Source of the DNA: Gracilaria gracilis
Lineage: Eukaryota > Rhodophyta > Florideophyceae > Gracilariales > Gracilariaceae
DNA length: 64,000 nucleotides
Direction of reading: 5' to 3'
NCBI GenBank assembly: GCA_030374805.1
Contig: JARGSG010000050.1
Coordinates: 124,001 to 188,000, forward strand
In this document: positions 31,764-42,151 of the stretch, one piece after another
Layout: each line of letters starts with the position of its first letter
Numbering within the stretch: the first letter of the stretch is position 1
The notes under the pieces: model-generated
What the model was told of the DNA's origin: nothing
What the model saw: only the letters and a program-made list of their open reading frames with translations
Databases searched by the model: none
Translations under genes and position numbers: made by a program

Positions 31764-32826
31764 ATGACTGCGATGAACCTCGCCGGGGCTCTTGCGTATC
31801 TAGATTACCCTTGGTATACGTGTGCAAGATGTGCGATAGGTGCTGACAAGTGTCAAACTTGTAGCTGGCAACAACAACAGCATCAGGACATCAACTGTTC
31901 TCTCTTGAACACATATCTTACATCATCTAACTTTACCTTCGAAGGTTGGAACGCTACTGTACCGACGGTACCGCCAGCCGTTACGTCTCATACCGCCTGT
32001 CTAGACGTGCTGCTGTTTCGCAGCGTGCTGCTCGTTGCGTGTGCCGCCGCCGATGAAGTTGTGATTGCGCACACCTCCGATGTGCATGCGTTGCGTCGAC
32101 TGCGGGCCTCCACGCGCTTGCGGGTCCAGAGTAGCGCTGTCACAGCTTTGGCGTTCCGAAAGCATGGCTCGGCGATTGCTGCGGCGTTTGGCGATTGATT
32201 CGTCGTGTTTCAGGGCTCGTCAGAAGTCGCGGGCGAGCTTCGGTTTGTTCATGATTTGCAACCGTGAGGAGATTGTTCTTCCGCCTGAGCGACTACCCGC
32301 TTCTGTAACAGACCCCATTGTGTCGCTGTCCTAAAGCACCGCCGGCGACATTCTCTACTCTGTTTTTGACTCCATCGCTGTGTGGACGATCGACTCTGCG
32401 CACCTTTCTGTGCGCTATGCACACCACCACACTATATCCTAGTAACAAATCCCCACCTTGCCTCTCACGCTCTCCGCCATGTCTCCCGACGCTTTGTACA
32501 TCACCGTTTCATGTCTTTATGCCCGTGTTTCGTACGTGTTCGCCATTGCTACCAGCCTCAGCTCCGTTCCGTGTGCCGAAATTGTGCACGGCAAATCGAG
32601 CATATCCAATCTCAATTGGAAGAAAGGCGGAGACGGGAACCAAGCGTTGATGACCACCGATCGCGACGGAACCATAAGGATTTGACTGCGAGTTTCGACG
32701 TGGAACATGCAGCACATCGAGGAAGAAACGCTCTCCGTTGGCCCCGAGTCGTGGATTAAGGAGATCGCGCTTAGTCCGCATTTAGAGCGTACCCCGCGCG
32801 CAGGCGCGGCCATTCTTTTGTTGCGT
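31764..32826 (+). pseudogene. Relic of a WD40 protein, possibly DmX/Rav1-like
   Basis: The frame 31764-32198 ends in a WD-like unit (VQSSAVTALAFRKHGSAIAAAFGD) at TGA 32196-32198. The same frame then continues for 25 codons, FVVFQG to FVHDLQP, before another stop. Later frames give DSIAVWTID, then ISNLNWK and ALMTTDRDGTIRI, and then ESWIKEIALS at 32730-32760. The order of short WD units ending in a TTDRDGTIRIW-like strand resembles the first propeller of DmX/Rav1, which regulates V-ATPase assembly. The family name is tentative, but decay through many stops and shifts is clear. Confidence 0.5.
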
Positions 32827-33526
32827 GGCGTTGGGGTGTAGCTGACGATGAACGCGATGCATGGCTGCCAATGCTGCTCACCCTTTCCTGGCGGAGGGAA
32901 ATGCCCCCAATTCTAGTAGCTGCCACAACCGGGTTTTGCGCGTGGCCGGTGGTGGCGCGCGTGCAGATCGTGGTCGCCGACTTGATGACCGTCCCCGAGC
33001 AGAGTTTGGGCGTCTGAACCAGCCTAATGGCGACCCCTTGCATGGGCTGGAGATAGACTTCGACACGCGCCCGCCGGACTTTCCGTTGCGTGAAGTTTCT
33101 GTTGCAGCTATGAAAGCGGTTGCGCCAATTCCGCTTACTACGATCGTCAGCTGCGAATTTTGCGAGACGTCGGCCAGACCGCGCTGCGACACGCTTCGCT
33201 CTGTCTCATCTAAGTCACCGCCTGCGGCACTGAGGATGTCAAGAACTTCATTTTCCCGGCCATCGGCGCCGTTTTCTCAAGCCACAGCACATCGGCGCAA
33301 GCATCTTCCTCACCCATCTTTTCGATCGAGCCGCCAACCGCGCGCGCACGCTCGTACAGCGCAGTCATCGCCTCAAGCATGAGAGTGCTACGTCGTTTTA
33401 ACTGCATCATGTGCACAATTTCATTGTTTCGCCGTCTGCTGCTTACGCGTTTGTGCTGCGCTTTTCCGTTGTTGTGGTTGCCCATATGCCTGCTACGCAC
33501 CCTGTTGTCCAACATCTTTCTGATGC

Positions 33527-34084
33527 ATGGATGATACAGAGAACAATGATGTTCACATGGATGGATTTGCACTGGTTCAGAATGCTGATGCTGACTGTGA
33601 CATGCTAGCTTCAGATGAAACAACATTTGACCATGACGAAAACGTTTCACATGGTTCCAGATTCGAATCGAATGAAGGCAACATAGCTCACGGGGAAACT
33701 GGCGATGAGATAGTATTTTCCCAGGATGATAATGATTATGACGACGAAGAAAGTCGATGGGCCTCAAGGCAAAATTCCAACCACTCTGATGAGGATAGTA
33801 CGTATAGCTCAGATGAAAAGGATGAGCTTCAAAAGCTCACTGATGACGATTGGAATGAATACCGGTTAGACCTCGTTTCCACTCATCAAGAACAGGAGAT
33901 GAAGAATTTAGATGACAGCCTCTCTACAGGGCATGAGCTCACCAATGGCCCGAACGATCGTTGGGAAGACACAGAGAGAGCTGAATATGGCAAAAATGGA
34001 CTATACGAGATTAAAAAAGAGCTGCACATCAACTCACATTCCCACGATACGCTTCACGATTCAGTGAAATCTATGGCAGTCTGA
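33527..34084 (+). CDS. Highly acidic hypothetical protein
   Basis: The 185-residue frame from ATG 33527 to TGA 34084 is rich in Asp, Glu, Asn and Ser, with runs such as SQDDNDYDDEESRW and SDEDSTYSSDEKDE. No domain, signal peptide or membrane span is seen. It is probably intrinsically disordered. The coding look is good, but upstream sequence (33240-33520) may be decayed coding DNA, so the true start could be elsewhere. Confidence 0.45.
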   Translation: MDDTENNDVHMDGFALVQNADADCDMLASDETTFDHDENVSHGSRFESNEGNIAHGETGDEIVFSQDDNDYDDEESRWASRQNSNHSDEDSTYSSDEKDELQKLTDDDWNEYRLDLVSTHQEQEMKNLDDSLSTGHELTNGPNDRWEDTERAEYGKNGLYEIKKELHINSHSHDTLHDSVKSMAV

Positions 34085-34134
34085 GTGGTAAGCAGTTTCG
34101 TGTGATCTTAATATTATGACTCCTCATGACTAGG

Positions 34135-34440
34135 AAGACAGTCATAACTCTTACTTCTCTTACATTAGATCTCTGCCTGATGAAATTATTTGGGATATCT
34201 TGTGTACGTTTGTGTATGCTTGGGGCACGCCCCTATCTACGAGGGGGAGGTAGAACCTAATCTTTGCAGCACATATAACCCCCTTAAGTCGTAACCATGG
34301 TTCCTCACAGCACTGAAAATTTGGAAGGCGCAAATTCATCACAGGACGGACACTGTCTCCTAATCTTATTGCTCTGAGCATACAAGCTGTAACAGAACGA
34401 ATATAGCACAGTGTTGGTAGAGAAGGAAACAGAACCTGCT
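34135..34440 (+). pseudogene. Possible F-box-like relic
   Basis: Plus-strand codons from about 34163 read RSLPDEIIWDILCTF, close to an F-box start (LPxEIxxxIL). Later stretches in another frame (LSRNHGSSQH, FITGRTLSPNLIAL) look like worn helices. Stops and shifts break it throughout. The call rests on one motif. Confidence 0.3.
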
Positions 34441-34470
34441 GTTCACTAAGCCATCTGAATGCAGTTTCTT

Positions 34471-34972
34471 TTAGTTCACACTTTCCTCTTCTAAATCATC
34501 GATGCCTTCCTCGTCTAGAATAGCATCAATCGATTCAGCTTCATCTGCATTAGATATGCCGAAAACGATGAATCCAGCAACGGTATCTTTCCGACCCAGT
34601 CTTTGAATTCTTACGCCGAAGGTTCGTCTCTCTTGCACAGGAACTTTCGCCACCATAGTCCGAACCATGTTTCCTTCGCTAGTGATGAGCATGACAGAGT
34701 CATCACGGCGACAAAAATTCACTGCAACTAATTCATCTTCGTTGGGCCTTTCTTTCCTTTTCTCCCATAGCCTGGTGCCTATGCTACTCATACCACCACG
34801 ACGCTTCTTCATCAGATCTAATGCACGAACTCTCTTTCCAAAGCCTTGCCGTGTTACAGCAAGCAGGTACGTTGTGTCATCGTCCATAACTCCGGACTCG
34901 TCATCTTCAGTTTCATCAATAGTTTCGTCGTCTTCATCTTCAAGTTGCTCACAAGAACAATGCTTTCAGTTT
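34471..34972 (-). pseudogene. gyrA: DNA gyrase subunit A C-terminal fragment
   Basis: The frame carries beta-pinwheel repeats of the GyrA C-terminal domain. It has YLLAVTRQGFGKRVRALDL, then RRGGMSSIGTRL, then DSVMLITSEGNMVRTMVAKVPVQERRTFGVRIQRL, the typical GKR...GG...G and ITSxGxxxR...GRxxxGV pattern. An acidic stretch (EDEDDETIDETEDDE) precedes it. The breakage-reunion domain with the catalytic tyrosine is absent, so it is a fragment of roughly one sixth of the protein. In algae this nuclear gene normally serves plastid or mitochondrial DNA. It is overlapped at its 5' end by the end of another relic. Confidence 0.75.
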
Positions 34973-35794
34973 GAAACTGAAGTTTTCATCGATCGCAGCA
35001 GTGCACAAAAGATGAACACTACCTGGGACAATAACTCGTGACAAGTACTGAAGCACAAGCCCAAGGACAATGTCATCGTCATTGACGGAAGATTCTGTCG
35101 TCCCGCTCGCCCCTTTTTCGGAATGTAAGCGGAGCAGAGACATGATGCGAGCTTCCAGAGTTGGGCATTTCAACCTCACAGCACCGAAATTCTGTGAGCC
35201 ACGAAGTCGATCAAGAACTTCTATAAAGCTCAAAGCACTTGAAAGCGCCGGAACCGAAACTTGCTCTCCTCCCATATCAGGGGATTCAACATCTTCCTGA
35301 TGGTCGTTTTGAGCAATTCTATCACACAAGTTCGCTACTGCGTGCTCCAGAGCCATCAAGTCGGAGAAGCCCTATTCGTCCCTACATACATCAAGTAGCA
35401 CATACAAAGCAGCCCTTGCAGATTGTGGTGCACCGCTCTCCGCAATCTTCGCTAGCAAAGGAGATATAGAACTTCGAATAACCTTCTGCCGAAATGCGGA
35501 AGGTGCATGCCTGCTCACGTCGCACATGGCAGCCAAGGACTCGAAGACGACTCGACTATCGTGAAGCCATTTTCTTGCGCTCTTTGACAAGAAGTTCAAT
35601 ATACGCTGCAGAAACGGAAAACGCAGCAACTCTGAAACCTTTTTACCTCCGTAATGAACCCAATTTCGAAGCAGGCATATAACTCTTATTGCCTCAGTAC
35701 ACAGGTTTTCTGAAATAAGTGTCTCTCCAGAAGTGACGAATAGAGGCAAAGCAGGTAGACAAGACGCCAACGCAGGGATCAAGCATTGTGGCAT
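34949..35794 (-). pseudogene. ARM/HEAT-like helical-repeat protein relic
   Basis: Two open pieces (35794-35372 and 35359-34949) share one frame, broken by a TAG at 35372. They are made of amphipathic helix pairs of about 40 residues, for example LCTEAIRVICLLRNWV and RVVFESLAAMCDVSRHAP. Upstream, other frames give IRLLLLNHSEPVRDA, an ARM-like helix, which suggests more repeats lost to shifts. No family can be named. Confidence 0.45.
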
Positions 35795-36205
35795 CTCTGA
35801 CAGGTTCGGAGTGGTTCAGAAGCAGAAGTCTAATTACTTGGAAAAGAGATCAAGATGTTGATGATCTCTGGTCTTGCGGATGAGATAGCCAAGACAGGAT
35901 TGTGCACTCATCTCGCGAATTCGCTAGTGCGGATTCTCAAAACAAAGGAAAAGCGTCTGTTCCGAGCACACTTAAAAGAGGGCCTCGGAACAGCAACAAA
36001 TATCGCACTCTCGATTCGAGAGTCTCGAACAGAGAAGCACAGCCGCAGCGCTCATCGAAACCACCCAATGAGAAAAGGGCGGCCGGAAACTCAATCGCCA
36101 CAAATTGATTTTCAGCGCGAGGAGCGCTGCGGATTTGGAGACAAAACTGTCCCCACAGAACGAGGAGCTCCCCCGACCACAACCCCCCCGTGGCTCGCTC
36201 ACTCA

Positions 36206-36934
36206 ATGCATCCCACCTTCAGTCCGCCCCCCTCGAAAGGTCTGACTCCTTCACTAACTCTCAGCCCTCGTCTAACCACGTCCATCCCACCACCGTCTCG
36301 CGCCGTCGTTCGATCATCACCTCGTACTGCTTCCCCATCAATTACGAGGGTTTTGCCGTGTGTGCAACCTGCGCACACTGCCCTTTTGCGCGCCACTGTC
36401 GTGTATGCGGATTACCTCGGGGATCTCTGTGTGTTTGATCTCATTCACGATGTACGGTTGTTGCAACCTGGCACACAAGCTGTAGCCATTGCTTGCGCGT
36501 TGTGTGGAATTGTGGTGGGAACTCACTTAGCAGCAGTTTTGACAGTCGCTGTCTACCATCTTGATGCTCTTTTTGTACGGCTTTCTGCAAATCTTCGGAC
36601 TAGCGCGTCATCCCTCTCAGACAAACCCCCTCGGAATGACCTGGCGAACGTTGTCCGAGTCGTCCAGGCTCATGACTTGCCGCTTTCACCACCCGATGTT
36701 TTTGCTCGGCTATATCACTCATGTTTCGTGGCCATGATTCCGCTTACTATTCTTTCTTGTTGGAGTTCCAACGCCTCCGGTGTCGAAGCTATCTTTCTCG
36801 AGAGTTTGTCTATTTCTACTTTGTCGTTGTTCGCGCTTTCTCCTGTCGTCAGACGCGTTGCCTGGGCGCCCAGATTGAAACCTCTGTACGAGCTGAGTGC
36901 CCGCCTTTTTGGAGGTGGCGATAAAATTAGTTAG
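36206..36934 (+). CDS. Hypothetical membrane protein with plastid-leader-like N-terminus
   Basis: The open frame extends from 35855, but ATG 36206 is the better start. From there it is 242 residues beginning with a Ser/Pro/Thr/Arg-rich, acid-free stretch of about 55 residues that looks like a transit peptide. Three hydrophobic spans follow: AVAIACALCGIVVGTHLAAVL, the CFVAMIPLTILSC segment, and SLSISTLSLFALSPVV. The sequence before 36206 reads as the antisense of other DNA. No family is recognised. Confidence 0.45.
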   Translation: MHPTFSPPPSKGLTPSLTLSPRLTTSIPPPSRAVVRSSPRTASPSITRVLPCVQPAHTALLRATVVYADYLGDLCVFDLIHDVRLLQPGTQAVAIACALCGIVVGTHLAAVLTVAVYHLDALFVRLSANLRTSASSLSDKPPRNDLANVVRVVQAHDLPLSPPDVFARLYHSCFVAMIPLTILSCWSSNASGVEAIFLESLSISTLSLFALSPVVRRVAWAPRLKPLYELSARLFGGGDKIS

Positions 36935-38025
36935 GTTCACGTTGGTATTCTTACCTTACCGGACGAACGCGAACTGCAAACCTCTACCATTTGCTGAGAC
37001 CTCATGTTGCGTATCTGTTGTGTTTTACTGCGCATAGAAAGACGTATTACGTCTGGTTGGCATTCGCGGTGATTCATCCCTGAACTACATGGCCACTCGT
37101 CCACCGCAAATGGTGAAACCATTGTGCAAGAAGTTACAAACGACGTACCGTTGTGTGACCCGAAGTCACTATTATACCTTTGCTACCGCGTCGATGAAGA
37201 TGGTCTCTTGGGCTTTTGATGACGCAGCCAAAGCTTTGACATCCCGAAACATATTCGTTCACATCACGGTTCAGAGCTGAAGTTACAGGTGAATTGCACG
37301 AATGTGCTTGTCCGGTAATTGATGAGGGCTGGTCATGGCAAAGAGGATGTGCTGACGCTCTAACATTTCGTTCGCGTGACTAGTAGCGATATTGCCAGAA
37401 GTTGTGGGTTTCACCCGTCCTTTCACCTCGCTGCTTCGAGCGTTGCTTTACAGAGCCCTGTTCGGCGTATCAGGATGAGTTTTTGTCGACCATAACACGG
37501 GCTTGTTCTTGCGGACGTTGCCTCGGTCGTCTGCCAACTTGCCAGCTCGAACCCATCGTGTTGCCTCTCTCCCTCTCTCGCACGCGTGTAAAGCACGTTG
37601 AGGAAAGAATCTCAGAGAAAGAGACGACTGTTTATTTTGGATGTGAAGGGAGTAACACTACTCTTACGTAAGCGGGATCTACCCTTGCTTGGGGTGTGTT
37701 CAGGGCATGAAGTTCATGAACGGTGTCGAGAAGAACGTGAAACTTACACATAGTTGTCCCTGCCTGTTCCTATGGTTGGAATCCTACCCTTCCTACATGG
37801 AGCGATTAAAAGATAAAATGTTTGCATTTCGAAAACCGCGTCTCGTGCATGGGCCGATCTCTCACACTCGAAGCAGATCTCTCCCCGTTGTGATCCGCTA
37901 ACTTCCCACGTCAACTCTCTCCATCTTCACCGAACCGGTCCGTCAACCAAAGGTACACCCTTGTACCAGTCTCTCATCGTCGCCTTTACAACCGCCGCAT
38001 CGCACATATCCCAAGCGTTTTCAAA
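36935..38025. other. Intergenic region before the PurE-PurC gene
   Basis: Only short frames (37402-37671, 37689-37901) without domains. The last 100 bp before 38026 are pyrimidine-rich (CTCTCCATCTTCACC and similar), a likely promoter and 5' leader for the downstream gene. No TATA box stands out. Confidence 0.5.
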
Positions 38026-39699
38026 ATGTCGGCTTTCATAACTTCGCTACCGCTAACTATCCACAATCGCTCCACGTTCACTTGTCCGCGCTCGTGCAAT
38101 GCCATCAAACCGCGGCGCCCGAGTCATGTGTCGCTTCCCATCTCCGCGGTTCGCATGTCTGCAAAATCGTCCTCTGCCCCACTCGTTCCAATTCTCATGG
38201 GTTCTGCTTCAGACGCAACTTTCTGCAAGAAGATAGCTGCCGCCCTCACCAGCCTGGGTATCGAATCTGAGCTGCGTATTGCCTCAGCTCACAAGGTTCC
38301 GCATCGCCTCCTCGACGTATTGGAACAGTATGAGGCCCTACCGCGTCCTAAGGTTTACATCGCCGTCGCTGGGCGATCAAATGCGTTATCCGGTGTTTTG
38401 GATTGTGCTGTTTCGTCTCCGGTCGTTTCTTGTCCGCCGTATTCAGATGCATTTGGTGGAGCTGATCTATTTTCGAGTATTCGCATGCCGTCGGGAGTGG
38501 CTCCTATGTTGGTTCTTGATGCTGGTGGTGCAGCTTTGGCTGCTGCAAAGATTCTGGCCCTCAGTGATGAACATATTCGTCTCCGCGTTGATGCGTTGCA
38601 ACGCGCAAATAGAGATCGTTTGTACGTGGATGATGCTCAGCTTGTGTCGGAAAGCTATCGCGATGCCATTGCGGAAGTTAGATTGAATGGCCAGACGATG
38701 ATCGAAACTGACGCGCAACAGCTGTTTGGGGCCGCTAAGAAGGATGCCGTTACGTCTTCAAGAAAAGGGAAGGTTCGCGATCAATACTCTTTTGACGGTG
38801 TAATGAATGGTTCGAAGGAACCACTTTTGGCTTTGGTTACCACCGATAGACAAAGTGCTTTTGATCGCATTCTCGCGGCGATTCCATTCAAGGGTGCGGT
38901 TCTTAACAAGACCGCTGCTTTTTGGTTTGAGAACACTAAGCACATCGTTCCGAATCATGTTCTCGACGTCCCTCACCCGAATGTAACCATCGCGAGAAGA
39001 TGCACCCCATTCCCAATTGAATTCGTCGTCAGGGGATACATCACCGGGAGCACGTCCACGTCGTTATGGAAGAACTATTCGAATGGAGTGAGGAACTACT
39101 GCGGTATCCAATTCCCGGATGGTATGGTAAAGAATCAGAAGTTAGAATGTAACGTCATTACCCCTACCACGAAGGAAGAAGCTGGTGATCGGCCCATCTC
39201 ACCCACTGATGTCATTAAAGAACAGTTCATGACACAAGAAGATTGGGACTACTGTGCCGATAAAGCTCTCAAGCTGTTTGAATTCGGACAGAAAGTGGCT
39301 GGGGAAAATGGCCTGATCCTTGTCGACACCAAATATGAGTTTGGTAAGGACGAAGATGGTACTATTCGGCTGATCGATGAGATTCATACCCCGGATTCAT
39401 CGAGGTTCTGGCTTGCAACTTCGTACGGAAAACGTTTTGCAGAAGGGAAGGAACCGGAGAACGTGGATAAGGAATTCTTGAGGCTGTGGTTCACAGAGAA
39501 TTCCGACCCGTACGACAAGACCAAGCCGCTGCCCGAGGCCCCGGCCGACTTGGTAGATGAGCTCAGTAGGCGATATGTCATGCTTTATGAACTCATCACT
39601 GGTGGTTCTTTCGAGGATTTGACGGTAGATGGAGGCGTGACGAATGTAACTGACTCTCTAGCACAGTTTGTTGCCGAGTTCTCCGCCGCGGCTCGGTGA
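38026..39699 (+). CDS. purE-purC: AIR carboxylase - SAICAR synthase fusion (PurE-PurC order)
   Basis: The intact single-exon frame has 557 residues. Residues 1-44 are basic and Ser/Thr-rich, ending AVRMS, a plastid-type leader. Residues about 50-215 are PurE: ILMGSASDATF, SAHKVPHRL and AVAGRSNALSGVLD, with SCPPYSDAFGG and SSIRMPSGVAPMLV as in the CO2-using class II enzyme of animals. Residues about 245-550 are PurC: RKGKVRDQYSF, TDRQSAFDRIL, LNKTAAFWF, VVRGYITGS and the IDEIHTPDSSRFW strand. Together they make steps six and seven of IMP synthesis (AIR to CAIR to SAICAR). Animal PAICS has the reverse order, PurC then PurE. Confidence 0.95.
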   Translation: MSAFITSLPLTIHNRSTFTCPRSCNAIKPRRPSHVSLPISAVRMSAKSSSAPLVPILMGSASDATFCKKIAAALTSLGIESELRIASAHKVPHRLLDVLEQYEALPRPKVYIAVAGRSNALSGVLDCAVSSPVVSCPPYSDAFGGADLFSSIRMPSGVAPMLVLDAGGAALAAAKILALSDEHIRLRVDALQRANRDRLYVDDAQLVSESYRDAIAEVRLNGQTMIETDAQQLFGAAKKDAVTSSRKGKVRDQYSFDGVMNGSKEPLLALVTTDRQSAFDRILAAIPFKGAVLNKTAAFWFENTKHIVPNHVLDVPHPNVTIARRCTPFPIEFVVRGYITGSTSTSLWKNYSNGVRNYCGIQFPDGMVKNQKLECNVITPTTKEEAGDRPISPTDVIKEQFMTQEDWDYCADKALKLFEFGQKVAGENGLILVDTKYEFGKDEDGTIRLIDEIHTPDSSRFWLATSYGKRFAEGKEPENVDKEFLRLWFTENSDPYDKTKPLPEAPADLVDELSRRYVMLYELITGGSFEDLTVDGGVTNVTDSLAQFVAEFSAAAR

Positions 39700-39939
39700 T
39701 ATAGATGAATGGTACTATGAAGCGGGGGTAAAGTTCATGATTTTACCAATATTGAGAAGTTACTGAGAGAGTAAGAAGGTCTTGAATAGCAACGTAGGCT
39801 GCATTATGAAGCTGCTCTTAATGACTCTTGTCACCTTCCACGCGTAGCCCACGTTCAGACATGATAACTATACGTCACCAACGTTCGAGAGTTTCGACGG
39901 TAAGAAGTATCCAAGAAACACAGCTGGTGCGCTAATGGC

Positions 39940-40167
39940 TTACGAGCAGGATCGTTTCGAAGAAGGAGCGGATTCATTTTGTTCCGCACCTGCTTCCTCC
40001 ACAGTGCGTTTACCCTTCGCAGCTCGATTCAACGCTTCTTGCTGTTCTCTTGCGTATTGCCTCTCTGCAATTATATCAGACAACGGACGGTCGAACTTGT
40101 TCTTGAAGTTCCTCCACGAAGGCGATTGTTGGCCGTTCGGGTCTGAGGGATTGTTCGGTATCATCAC
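39940..40167 (-). CDS. Small hydrophilic protein, possibly with an upstream extension
   Basis: The 75-residue frame (MMIPNNPSDPNGQ to SSKRSCS) has strong coding character: helical, charged, DIIAERQYAREQQEAL. The frame stays open upstream for more than 50 codons without an ATG (DHSSVSPKGTGHIGKRPALN). A possible intron with GTTAGT near 40340 and CCAG near 40276 could supply an earlier exon. The family is not recognised. It is convergent with the PurE-PurC gene, 240 bp away. Confidence 0.45.
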   Translation of the reverse strand: MMIPNNPSDPNGQQSPSWRNFKNKFDRPLSDIIAERQYAREQQEALNRAAKGKRTVEEAGAEQNESAPSSKRSCS

Positions 40168-40260
40168 TGTGATGGGTTTATTCAGAGCTGGGCGCTTGCC
40201 GATGTGCCCAGTTCCCTTTGGAGATACAGATGAATGATCAGAGGCGCGTACGCAAGGGTA

Positions 40261-41029
40261 AGTGCTTCGGTCAGGTTTGGGACTGGCAAACGCAAGGTTG
40301 AATTGAATTGAGAGTGGGAAGCTCTTTTGTTTTGACTAACCTTCCTGGTTTACTGATTTACAGTTGTCAGTACCTTCGTAATTATCGTATGAAAAAAGGG
40401 TTTTGGCGCGCTGATAGGTTCAGGGGCGCCTTTTCTCTCGATACCCCCTCAGATCCGGCCAAAATCGTGCCAAGGGTAGACAATTTTCAACCGGAGAAGC
40501 GTTTCGTTCTAGTAATCATGTATCATAATAGAAGCTGCAAAGATCCACGCGAACCACTGCGAACGAGATGCACTCTATAGAGTCGTTTTATGTCTTCCCG
40601 CGGAGGTGTGGCTCGCTACGCTGCGCCTCGAGGCCCGTCACTCATCCTCGGTATTGTCGTGAAGTTTCCATGACACCCAATCTCTGATTATCTACAGTCG
40701 TTTGCCACTTTTCGGACGGATGGAATCGGAAAGAAGTAGCAAAGTGGGAACTGAGTTCCTCAGAAAACCTCTACCACGCAACTAAAAGCGATTGATGTCA
40801 GGTAGACGTACATCCTGAGGATGTACGTCTACCAGATGGCTCACTTGTCAGGCGCGCATCAGCGGCGCCTTGCTTCTGCTCGCCAATCCCTTCTGTGCGC
40901 CTTTCGCTTTCTACCTCTCACCACTTCCCTGCTATAGCTCGCATGCGGGAGATATAACTTCCCGACGCTTTGCAGGCAGCAACCCCTTCTCCCGCAACGG
41001 GGGGTCAGCTGCTGTTGCACCTCCCTCTA
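40261..41029. other. Intergenic, with a perfect hairpin
   Basis: No gene is supported. A perfect inverted repeat with 15-bp arms GGTAGACGTACATCC / GGATGTACGTCTACC around TGA lies at 40801-40833. GC-rich segments near 40855-41020 resemble repeat DNA. Confidence 0.55.
40801..40833. repeat. Perfect 15-bp-arm hairpin with a 3-nt loop
   Basis: Arms pair without mismatch (40801-40815 and 40819-40833). No T-run follows, so it is not a terminator of bacterial type. It could be a fold-back element or a recombination relic. Confidence 0.85.
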
Positions 41030-41373
41030 GTGTCTATTGGACAAGTGACCTCATACATTTATGAGGTCAGTTTTCAAGGGAAGTTTTTTCAGTAAATATT
41101 TTTGCATTTCTGAATATTTTTTTTTTCTTTCATCCTCTACCGTCTCATCTTTGATGGCGGTAACGAAGGAAGTCGATTTCATGTAAACAGAGATCGTCGT
41201 CCTTCACTTCTCACCCATCGGTCTACTTAAAACTTCTATCGCCATGCGATGGATGTTGTTTGAAAACTTTTCAAATCTCAAAATTTGGAAAGACTGCAAA
41301 CATGGCTAAAAGCTATTTTTTGATTATTTTATGTCGGCCTCATATGAAGTCAGCGCACTGGTCCGATAGACAC
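41030..41373. mobile_element. Mariner-like MITE, 344 bp
   Basis: The ends read GTGTCTATTGGACAAGTG (left) and, reversed, GTGTCTATCGGACCAGTG, with TA on both sides (41028-41029 and 41374-41375), as for Tc1/mariner elements. A palindrome TGACCTCATA / TATGAGGTCA lies just inside the left end, and the right end has a related CTCATATGA. There is no coding capacity, and the interior is AT-rich. The ten bases GTGTCTATCG occur again at 41413-41422, just inside the neighbouring LTR; this may be chance. Confidence 0.75.
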
Positions 41374-41404
41374 TATTCCAGGCTCCCTAGTACTTCCAGA
41401 AAAC

Positions 41405-41725
41405 TGGGGCAGTGGTGTCTATCGTAAGAGACAAACTATCGCGTCGGGTTTGTAAAACTTGCCGAAGTAAAAGGCACAACCAGCCAGCAATAGCTCTGCA
41501 GTTCTTCCTCTCTCACGCCTCTTTAAAGTTCGCAAAAGCGGCAAGCCTCCACTTATTGCAGGCTACCTTACGGACACGCCTTCAACAGCGAGGTGCGCCA
41601 AGAAATCAAAGTGACAAAATTTCGTTTGCCGCTTGCGCGCATGCGCCCAATAGCCTCTTGAGTTAATGAAATCTGACGTCGGGGATCTGCGAGAGCAAAC
41701 TTTAAACGTGTCGCAGATGTCCACA
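41405..41725 (-). repeat. Copia 3' LTR
   Basis: It aligns along its length with 59080-59393, including the GAGACAA-CT-TCGCG block and the TGTCCACA end. On the sense strand it is preceded by a purine tract at 41726-41740. Confidence 0.88.
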
Positions 41726-41740
41726 CCACCCCCGTTTCCG
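41726..41740 (-). promoter_or_regulatory. Copia polypurine tract
   Basis: The minus strand reads GGAAACGGGGGTGG immediately before TGTGGACA, the first bases of the LTR. This position only fits a 3' LTR and therefore supports the long Copia interpretation. Confidence 0.8.
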
Positions 41741-42142
41741 TTAATTGCTTTCCGTTAATTGTTTTCCAGCAAACGAGAATATTTTGAAAACACACACGTT
41801 TCTGTGCGCGCCGGCAGACGTGGTGCACTTGATAAACCGGGTGTCTCTCTCGTTCCATCCGCCGATCTTTCACATCCACGGCAACGCGCATCGTCGTAAT
41901 AAAAGGCTTTTTGACCCGAGAGTTTTCTGCGGCTATCTCTCGTACGCCAGGAAGTTTTTATAGAGGCCTCTTTGACCCGCAGGTTTTCTGCAGCTATCTC
42001 TACGAAGCCAGCAAGTGCTTGCTTCCGTGTAGGGCTAACCAGAGTGTCGAGTAGTTGTGGCTCGGAGAGCAGCAACGGCTGGAAAAGTACTTACAACCCA
42101 CCACCGATACTACTCACTCTCTCGGTGTTTTTCTTTCACACG
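41741..42142. repeat. Leader of the antisense gene, with two tandem repeats
   Basis: A short repeat CCGTTAATTG occurs twice at about 41738-41762. A 60-bp tandem pair lies at 41905-42016 with the core TTTGACCCG...GTTTTCTGC-GCTATCTCT. Being directly upstream of the ATG at 42143 on the plus strand, it may be the promoter or leader of the antisense gene. Confidence 0.6.
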
Positions 42143-42151
42143 ATGGTTATC

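Noticed and set aside
32861-33382. 173-codon plus ORF
   Set aside because: Low complexity, with no domain; nearby frames read more like worn coding sequence, so I do not call it a gene.
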